The notes beneath the pieces were generated by a model. The model did no database searches. It saw only the letters and a program-made list of their open reading frames with translations, and was not told the origin of the DNA. DNA of 64,000 nt from Aggregatilineales bacterium (lineage in GTDB: Bacteria; Chloroflexota; Anaerolineae; Aggregatilineales; Phototrophicaceae), in contig JAUQWZ010000021.1 of NCBI GenBank assembly GCA_030834905.1, positions 186,001 through 250,000 of the forward strand, read 5' to 3'. Each line of letters starts with the position of its first letter. The first letter of the stretch is position 1. The position numbers were made by a program, and so were the translations under genes. Positions 59,115 to 64,000 of this stretch are shown piece by piece.

Positions 59115-60449
59115 TTGGCTACATTTCCGCAGGGTTTTACGTGGGGCACTGCCACAGCCTCGTATCAGGTTGAAGGCGCAGTGAATGAAGATGGTCGTGG
59201 CATCAGCATCTGGGACACCTTCACCGCGACGCCGGGCAAAGTCAGGAACGGCAACACCGGTGAGATTGCCTGCGATCATTACCACCGCTGGCGCGACGAT
59301 ATCGCCCTGATGCAGCGGTTGAACATTTCCGCCTACCGCTTCTCGATTGCCTGGTCGCGCATCCTGCCCACAGGACGCGGCGATGCCAACCAGAAGGGTA
59401 TCGATTTCTACAGCCGTCTGGTCGATGGGCTGCTGGCGGCGGGCATCACGCCGTTCGTCACCCTCTATCACTGGGACTTGCCGCAGGCGCTTGAAGACGA
59501 GGATGGCTGGCTGCGGCGCGGCATCGCTAGCGATTTCACCGCCTACGCCGATACCGTCAGCCGCGCGCTTGGCGACCGGGTGAAACACTGGATCACCTTC
59601 AACGAACCCTGGGTATTTACCTGGCTCGGCTACGCAAAAGGCGAACACGCCCCCGGACGCCAGAGCAATAATCCCGGTTCGGCGCTGGCGGCAACGCATC
59701 ACGCCTATCTGGCACATGGCATGTCCGTTCCGGTGCTTCGCCAGAACTCGCCGGATGCGAAAGTGGGCATCGCCCTGAATCTCGTCCCGACAGACCCCGC
59801 CAGCCCAAAGTCCGACGACGCCGAAGCCGCTGCCCACTTTGATGGCTATTTCAACCGCTGGTATCTCGACCCCCTGTTTCGCGGTCATTATCCGGCGGAT
59901 ATGATCGAACTCTACGAGCCGTACATGCCGGAAATTCGCCCCGGCGACATGCAGCAAATTCAGGTGCCGCTGGACTTTCTTGGCATCAACTACTACACCC
60001 GCGAGGTCGTCGCCAAAGGAACGCAGAACCCAATCCTCGGCACCGAGAAAGTCGTGCCCGACGGCGACTATACCAGCATGGACTCCGAGATTTACCCGGA
60101 AGGGCTGTACAACACGCTCAAGCGCGTTCACAGCGAGTACAACCCGAAGGCGATCTACATCACCGAAAACGGCGCGTCCTTCGACGACGAGCTAACCGAA
60201 GATGGGCGGGTGCATGACGACCAGCGCGCCGCCTACCTCAAGGCGCATTTTGAAGCTGCCGCCCGCGCCCTCGAAGAAGGCGTGCCGCTGAAGGGCTATT
60301 TCGTCTGGAGCATGATGGACAATTTCGAGTGGGCGTTTGGCTACGGCATCCGCTTCGGCTTGTATTACGTCGATTACACCACCCAGCGCCGTATCCTGAA
60401 GGACAGCGGACACTATCTGGCAGGCGTGGCAAAAACCAACCAGACCTAG
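59115..60449 (+). CDS. Glycoside hydrolase family 1 beta-glucosidase
   Basis: Hydrolyses beta-glucosides or beta-galactosides. The 444-residue protein has FPQGFTWGTATASYQVEGAV at the start (the sugar-binding Gln of ASYQVEGA), the acid/base Glu164 in TFNEPWVF and the nucleophile Glu351 in ITENGAS, plus GYFVWSMMDNFEWAFGY near the C-terminus. The start is the TTG at 59115, because gggggtgatc just before it matches the 16S tail better than a GTG two codons earlier (59109). No signal peptide, so it acts on imported sugars. Confidence 0.93.
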   Translation: MATFPQGFTWGTATASYQVEGAVNEDGRGISIWDTFTATPGKVRNGNTGEIACDHYHRWRDDIALMQRLNISAYRFSIAWSRILPTGRGDANQKGIDFYSRLVDGLLAAGITPFVTLYHWDLPQALEDEDGWLRRGIASDFTAYADTVSRALGDRVKHWITFNEPWVFTWLGYAKGEHAPGRQSNNPGSALAATHHAYLAHGMSVPVLRQNSPDAKVGIALNLVPTDPASPKSDDAEAAAHFDGYFNRWYLDPLFRGHYPADMIELYEPYMPEIRPGDMQQIQVPLDFLGINYYTREVVAKGTQNPILGTEKVVPDGDYTSMDSEIYPEGLYNTLKRVHSEYNPKAIYITENGASFDDELTEDGRVHDDQRAAYLKAHFEAAARALEEGVPLKGYFVWSMMDNFEWAFGYGIRFGLYYVDYTTQRRILKDSGHYLAGVAKTNQT

Positions 60450-60450
60450 A

Positions 60451-60512
60451 TGTAGGGGCGAGCCGATGGGAACTGTAGGGCATCTTCCGTAGGGGCGAGG
60501 CGCTGCCTCGCC
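60451..60512. repeat. GTAGGGGCG-family copies
   Basis: A degenerate copy begins at 60452 (gtaggggcgagccgatggg). A better copy has arms ggcgaggc (60494-60501) and gcctcgcc (60505-60512). They separate the GH1 gene from the chelatase operon. Confidence 0.65.
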
Positions 60513-60548
60513 TTTTCACGCCCCTGACTGAGTCTGAGTCCAATCCAT

Positions 60549-60585
60549 TGTGACGATTGTCACACCGACTTTCCCTCGTTATAAT
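60549..60585 (+). promoter_or_regulatory. chlI promoter with a CRP/FNR-type operator on its -35
   Basis: -35 TTGTCA (60557-60562), 17-bp spacer, -10 TATAAT (60580-60585), about 37 nt before the ATG. The sequence TGTGACGATTGTCACA (60549-60564) is an exact TGTGA-N6-TCACA palindrome overlapping the -35. In E. coli this is the CRP consensus; related FNR-like proteins read TTGAT-N4-ATCAA. Overlap with the -35 fits repression. Confidence 0.65.
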
Positions 60586-60628
60586 GCGGTAGTGGTATAA
60601 GTATTCGAGAGCTGAAGTCTGAAACCCT

Positions 60629-61744
60629 ATGGCAAAGCGACCTTCCGTTTACCCATTTACGGCGATAGTGGGACAGGAGCGCATGAAACGCGCCCTGGTG
60701 TTGAATGCGATTGACATGCGTATTGGCGGCGTGCTCATTCGGGGCGAGCGCGGCACCGGCAAGTCCACTGCTGCCCGCGCGCTGGCGGCGCTGCTGCCCG
60801 AAATCGACGTATTCACCGATTCGCCCTTTAACGACGATCCCAACCGCCCCGACTCGTGGTCGGACAGCGTGCGCGAGCGCAGCAGTCGCGGCGAAACGCT
60901 GCCGGTGTCCCGCCGCAAGATCCCGTTTGTCGATCTGCCCGTGAGCGCGACCGAAGACCGCGTCGTCGGAACGCTCGATATCGAGAAGGCAATCCAGAAG
61001 GGCGAGCGTCAGTTTGACCCCGGCGTGCTGGCTTCCGCCAATCGCGGCATCCTCTACATCGACGAAGTCAACCTGCTCGATGACCATGTGGTCGATCTGC
61101 TGCTTGACTCGGCGGCGATGGGCGTCAACGTGGTCGAGCGCGAAGGTATCAGCTTCAGCCATCCGGCGCGTTTCATCCTCGTCGGCTCGATGAATCCCGA
61201 AGAAGGCGATCTCCGTCCCCAGCTTCTTGACCGCTTCGCCCTCTCGGTTGATGTGCGCGGCATTCATGAACCGGCTGATCGCATGGAGATTGTCGAGCGT
61301 CATATCGGTTACGAAAGCGACCCTGAAGGCTTCCGCGAAGACTGGTCGGGCGAGGAACACCGCCTTGCCGAGCGCATCATCGCCGCCCGCGAAATCGTTG
61401 ACGACGTGCAGTACAGCAAGCGCGATCTGTTCTCGATAGCCTCGCTGACCAGCAACCTGCGCGTGGACGGTCATCGCGCCGATATGGTGATCCTGAAGAC
61501 CGCCCGCGCCCACGCCGCCTTGCAGGGACGCAAACGCATCACCCAGGAAGACATTCTGCTGGCGCTCGAACTCGCCATCCCGCACCGTCTCAAGCGCGGT
61601 CCGTTCAGCGACGGACAAATGAGCATGGCGGAAGTCGAAAAGCAGATGGAACAGATCACGTCTGAATGGGGCGAAGGCGACGAAGCTGACGAGCAGAGCA
61701 GCGACATTCAGGAACAGCCTGTCAAAAAAAAAGTCCATCCGTAG
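60629..61744 (+). CDS. Mg/Co-chelatase AAA+ subunit (ChlI/BchI type)
   Basis: The 371-residue AAA+ ATPase matches the I subunit of magnesium chelatase or the corresponding cobalt-chelatase protein: PFTAIVGQERMKRALVLNAI, Walker A GERGTGKST at 39-47, the helix insert, Walker B GILYIDEVNLLDD, sensor I GSMNPEEGDLRPQLLDRF, and an Arg in TSNLRVDGHRADM. It ends in QEQPVKKKVHP. Just before the stop an A9 tract would allow a -1 slip into the next frame, giving a 691-residue I-D fusion. The large subunit (ChlH/CobN) is not in view. Confidence 0.88.
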   Translation: MAKRPSVYPFTAIVGQERMKRALVLNAIDMRIGGVLIRGERGTGKSTAARALAALLPEIDVFTDSPFNDDPNRPDSWSDSVRERSSRGETLPVSRRKIPFVDLPVSATEDRVVGTLDIEKAIQKGERQFDPGVLASANRGILYIDEVNLLDDHVVDLLLDSAAMGVNVVEREGISFSHPARFILVGSMNPEEGDLRPQLLDRFALSVDVRGIHEPADRMEIVERHIGYESDPEGFREDWSGEEHRLAERIIAAREIVDDVQYSKRDLFSIASLTSNLRVDGHRADMVILKTARAHAALQGRKRITQEDILLALELAIPHRLKRGPFSDGQMSMAEVEKQMEQITSEWGEGDEADEQSSDIQEQPVKKKVHP

Positions 61745-61759
61745 CCACCAGCTCGGATG
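61710..61759 (+). promoter_or_regulatory. Probable -1 frameshift signal joining the AAA+ and VWA frames
   Basis: Parts in order: AGGA (61710-61713, SD-like), 10 nt, a run of nine A (61724-61732), 3 nt, and a perfect 6-bp hairpin catccg (61736-61741) / cggatg (61754-61759). In frame 0 the stop TAG is at 61742-61744. After a -1 slip on A9 reading continues as AGT CCA TCC GTA GCC, with no stop, into the ATG at 61765. The arrangement is like that of E. coli dnaX. Confidence 0.7.
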
Positions 61760-61764
61760 AAGAA

Positions 61765-62703
61765 ATGCCCGATTTCGGGCAGACCGATCCCGGTCCGCAG
61801 AATGTCTTTGACAACCGCGATTCCTACTGGTGGGAAGGCGGCAAAAAGGTCGATACCGGCGCTCAGTTTGCCCCGCGCAAGCTGCAAACCCAGCTTGACC
61901 AGCTAGAGCGCAAGCAGGCGGGTCGGCGTTCGCGCACCCGCACCGACCGCAAGCGCGGTCGCTACGTGCAGGCACGCCCGGCGCACGGCAAGACCGACGA
62001 CATCGCCTTTGACGCCACCCTGCGCGCCGCCGCCCCCTTCCAGAAATCCCGCCACGAGCAAAAAGCCGCCACCGGCATGGCGTATGCCCTGCGGAAGGGC
62101 GATCTACAGCGTAAGGTTCGCGTGCGCCGCACCTCAAACCTGATCCTGTTTGTGGTCGATGCCTCGTGGAGCATGGCGGTATCCGAGCGCATGAGCGCCA
62201 CCAAAGGCGCGATCATGTCGCTGCTGACCGACGCCTACCAGCGCCGTGACCGCGTCGGCTTGATCGTCTTCCAGAAAGACCGCGCGCAGATGATTCTGCC
62301 GCCGACCAACTCGGTCACACTGGCGAAAACGGCGCTGGCGAACATCCCCGTCGGCGGCAAGACGCCGCTTTCCGCCGGGCTGATTCTCGCCTATGAAACC
62401 ATCAAGCATGAGAAACGCCTGCACCCGGACGTGATCCCGATGATGATTCTGCTCACCGACGGCGCGGGCAACGTCTCGGTGGGCAGCCGCCCGCCGCAGG
62501 AAGAAGCCCACCAGATCGCCGACCAGATTCACGACGAGCACATCAAGACGGTGACGATCAACATGGAGCATATCGCCTTCGATCAGGGGCTGGCGTCCAA
62601 GCTGGCGGATCGGCTCGGCGGTCCCTGCTACACCCTCGCCCAGATGCGCGCCGAAACGCTGCTCGAAACCGTGCGCCAGGAAATGAGCACCAACGGGGGA
62701 TAG
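61765..62703 (+). CDS. VWA-domain chelatase subunit (ChlD/BchD C-terminal type)
   Basis: The 312-residue frame begins with a Pro/Asp-rich linker (PGPQNVFDNRDSYWWEGG), a basic stretch (RRSRTRTDRKRGRYVQARP), and a VWA (integrin I) domain with intact MIDAS: DASWS at 132-136, Thr in GGKTPLSAGL and Asp in LLTDGAGN. ChlD proteins have this order after an AAA+ domain, and here the AAA+ domain is the neighbouring gene in the +0 frame. A -1 shift would make one protein. Independent translation from the ATG at 61765 is also possible; gatgaagaa precedes it. Confidence 0.85.
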   Translation: MPDFGQTDPGPQNVFDNRDSYWWEGGKKVDTGAQFAPRKLQTQLDQLERKQAGRRSRTRTDRKRGRYVQARPAHGKTDDIAFDATLRAAAPFQKSRHEQKAATGMAYALRKGDLQRKVRVRRTSNLILFVVDASWSMAVSERMSATKGAIMSLLTDAYQRRDRVGLIVFQKDRAQMILPPTNSVTLAKTALANIPVGGKTPLSAGLILAYETIKHEKRLHPDVIPMMILLTDGAGNVSVGSRPPQEEAHQIADQIHDEHIKTVTINMEHIAFDQGLASKLADRLGGPCYTLAQMRAETLLETVRQEMSTNGG

Positions 62704-62711
62704 CGCGACGA

Positions 62712-62744
62712 GTTGTAGGGCGATTCGGTAAATCGCTCTACAAC
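62712..62744. terminator. GTAGGG-family palindrome acting as probable terminator of the chelatase operon
   Basis: Arms gttgtagggcgatt (62712-62725) and aatcgctctacaac (62731-62744) pair with one G-U, loop cggta, nine nt after the stop codon. There is no T-run. Confidence 0.55.
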
Positions 62745-62860
62745 GAAATATGATTTCATTTGCCAACCTGGCTGCTCTTGTTGTGTAGCCTGTTGCATTG
62801 CTCTATGTTGAGGAATCGATATACTGCTTGAATCAGCATTATGATTCTGGATAAAGTGCA

Positions 62861-64000
62861 ATGTTTCCTGGTGATTCAACTTCTGGCACATCTCCACAAT
62901 ATTGTGGCAAAACAAGCCGCAGAGGCAGCAACGGAAATGCAAACAAGCTGTCTTCCGCTGATAAAGCCGCACACAATTGGTATCGGTTCGTGCTTTCTTT
63001 TCCTCCCCATCTGGTCAGAGATTATGTTGAGGAATTTGGCTTAAATAGTACTCATACAGTTTTGGATCCTTTTTGTGGCACAGGCACGACCATCGTTGAA
63101 TGTAAGAAACTAGGTATTCCCAGCATAGGGATTGAAGCCAGCTCCCTTGCCCATTTCGCTGGACAGGTCAAAATAGATTGGTCTATTGACCCCGATGAGC
63201 TGCTAAAACAATCCTACGGTATTGCTGAGGCAGCTCTGACACAACTTGAACGGGATGGTATTGTTGACAACCCAGTGTTCATCCAAGAATACTTGCCACA
63301 GGCTCAGTTACGCAGGCTTGAGCCAGAAATAGAAAAACTCCTTCTGACAAATTCCCTGAGTCCACTCCCATTACATAAAGTTCTGATTTTACGCGAATGT
63401 ATTGAGAATCATCGCAACACACGGTACTTCAATCATCAGTTGTTGGCTTTCGGCAATGCCCTTACTTTCTCAATCAGCAATCTACACTTTGGTCCTGAGG
63501 TTGGAGTAGGAACGCTCAAAACGGACACGCCTGTTGTAGAAGCATGGCTGGACAACATTCGCCAAATAGCACGCGACTTGCGACAGTTTCGCCTCCACAA
63601 TGAGACTCCTGCGATAATATATCATGCGGACTCCCGCGAAATATCCGATTTTATTGAGCCGCGCTCTATCAACGCTGTTTTTACCTCACCACCATATCCA
63701 AATGAAAAAGACTACACTCGAACTACACGCCTTGAGGCAGTGATGCTTGGCTTCATCAATAACAAAAAAGAACTTCAGACGCTCAAAAGGAGTCTACTTC
63801 GTTCCAACACACGAGGCGTGTATAAAGGAGATGATGATGATGATTGGGTAGCAAATTTTCCTGAGATCCAGAACATTGCCGAGATGATTGAAGCCAGGCG
63901 AATAGAGCTTGGAAAAACCTCGGGATTTGAACGGCTCTACGCAAGAGTTACTAAGCTCTATTTCGGAGGCATGGCGCGCCACCTGGCGAACCTGCGTCCT
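62861..64000 (+). CDS. Site-specific DNA methyltransferase (probable m4C type), right edge
   Basis: 380 codons are present and the gene continues beyond the window. It has the SAM-binding motif I at 69-75 (LDPFCGTGTT) and the catalytic motif IV at 276-279 (SPPY in FTSPPYPNEKDYTRT), so the order is I then IV. SPPY favours an N4-cytosine enzyme, though some N6-adenine enzymes share it. Base composition is visibly AT-richer than the neighbours, suggesting acquisition. The ATG at 62861 is assumed; another ATG in a different frame at 62841 is rejected. A linked restriction endonuclease may follow. Confidence 0.8.
   Translation, partial: MFPGDSTSGTSPQYCGKTSRRGSNGNANKLSSADKAAHNWYRFVLSFPPHLVRDYVEEFGLNSTHTVLDPFCGTGTTIVECKKLGIPSIGIEASSLAHFAGQVKIDWSIDPDELLKQSYGIAEAALTQLERDGIVDNPVFIQEYLPQAQLRRLEPEIEKLLLTNSLSPLPLHKVLILRECIENHRNTRYFNHQLLAFGNALTFSISNLHFGPEVGVGTLKTDTPVVEAWLDNIRQIARDLRQFRLHNETPAIIYHADSREISDFIEPRSINAVFTSPPYPNEKDYTRTTRLEAVMLGFINNKKELQTLKRSLLRSNTRGVYKGDDDDDWVANFPEIQNIAEMIEARRIELGKTSGFERLYARVTKLYFGGMARHLANLRP

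Noticed and set aside
59016..60131. 371-codon minus-strand frame opposite the GH1 gene
   Set aside because: Antisense shadow of a well-identified GH1 enzyme.
60560..62137. 525-codon minus-strand frame opposite the chelatase genes
   Set aside because: Shadow of the AAA+ and VWA genes; no ribosome site and no recognisable motif.
62941..63010. Apparent frameshift at the start of the methyltransferase
   Set aside because: Rechecking codon by codon gives one open frame from the ATG at 62861 through motif I; no shift is needed.
62841..63044. 67-codon frame starting at 62841
   Set aside because: It overlaps the methyltransferase start in another frame and has no family features.
1..64000. CRISPR array
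   Set aside because: No regularly spaced direct repeats with unique spacers; the palindromes are irregularly placed.

Overview
The window looks like a chromosomal segment of a high-GC bacterium, most likely a member of the Chloroflexota (Anaerolineae-like). The pointers are several TPR-membrane-anchor-propeller proteins with Pro/Thr-rich linkers, many WD40-like (PD40) secreted proteins, a ThrRS without its TGS domain, and dozens of short GTAGGGGCG-type intergenic palindromes. This placement is inference: there is no rRNA in the window. Almost all DNA is ordinary housekeeping and accessory chromosome. The last 1.1 kb (DNA methyltransferase, visibly AT-richer) looks acquired.

Layout. 1-5 kb: edge fragment of a propeller protein, acetyltransferase, catalytically degenerate dienelactone-hydrolase homologue, lipB and small secreted/membrane proteins. 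5-10 kb: creatininase-family hydrolase, ThDP enzyme, a tandem Uma2 pair, TauE/SafE exporter, HAD phosphatase. 10-17 kb: YfhO-like membrane protein whose 3' end is broken over three frames, thrS, a PD40-SH3 lipoprotein. 17-18.5 kb: a tnpB element with associated 58-bp repeats and hairpins. 18.5-26 kb: DEAD helicase, MOSC protein, App1-type phosphatase, CrtI-type desaturase, Dsb-like lipoprotein. 26-33 kb: serine-biosynthesis pair, a large secreted five-repeat protein, class III aminotransferase. 34-40 kb: sulfite-oxidase-like protein, RfaE-type nucleotidyltransferase, then a four-gene operon of paralogous TPR-membrane proteins (two with extracytoplasmic propellers), and cdsA. 40-51 kb: S9 peptidase, hisS with a complete leader-peptide attenuator, CorA, RNase D, beta-CASP nuclease, tadA, tRNA-Ser(CGA), pseudouridine synthase, epimerase. 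51-56 kb: ECF sigma/membrane protein/bactofilin-like operon and an arsR-arsM-arsC operon with two matching operators. 56-64 kb: secreted repeat protein, HtrA protease, GH1 beta-glucosidase, a Mg/Co-chelatase I-D pair joined by a probable -1 frameshift signal, and the methyltransferase running off the right edge.

The strongest regulatory observations are (a) the hisS attenuator, where a sigma70-type promoter, a 14-codon leader peptide with four consecutive His codons, mutually exclusive antiterminator and terminator stems and a T-run are all visible; (b) the chlI/chlD junction, where an A9 tract with an SD-like AGGA 10 nt upstream and a 6-bp hairpin 3 nt downstream would fuse the AAA+ and VWA proteins by a -1 slip; and (c) an exact TGTGA-N6-TCACA site on the -35 of that same operon. 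The strongest protein-level novelties are the TPR-TM-propeller operon and two secreted proteins built from repeat units I do not recognise.
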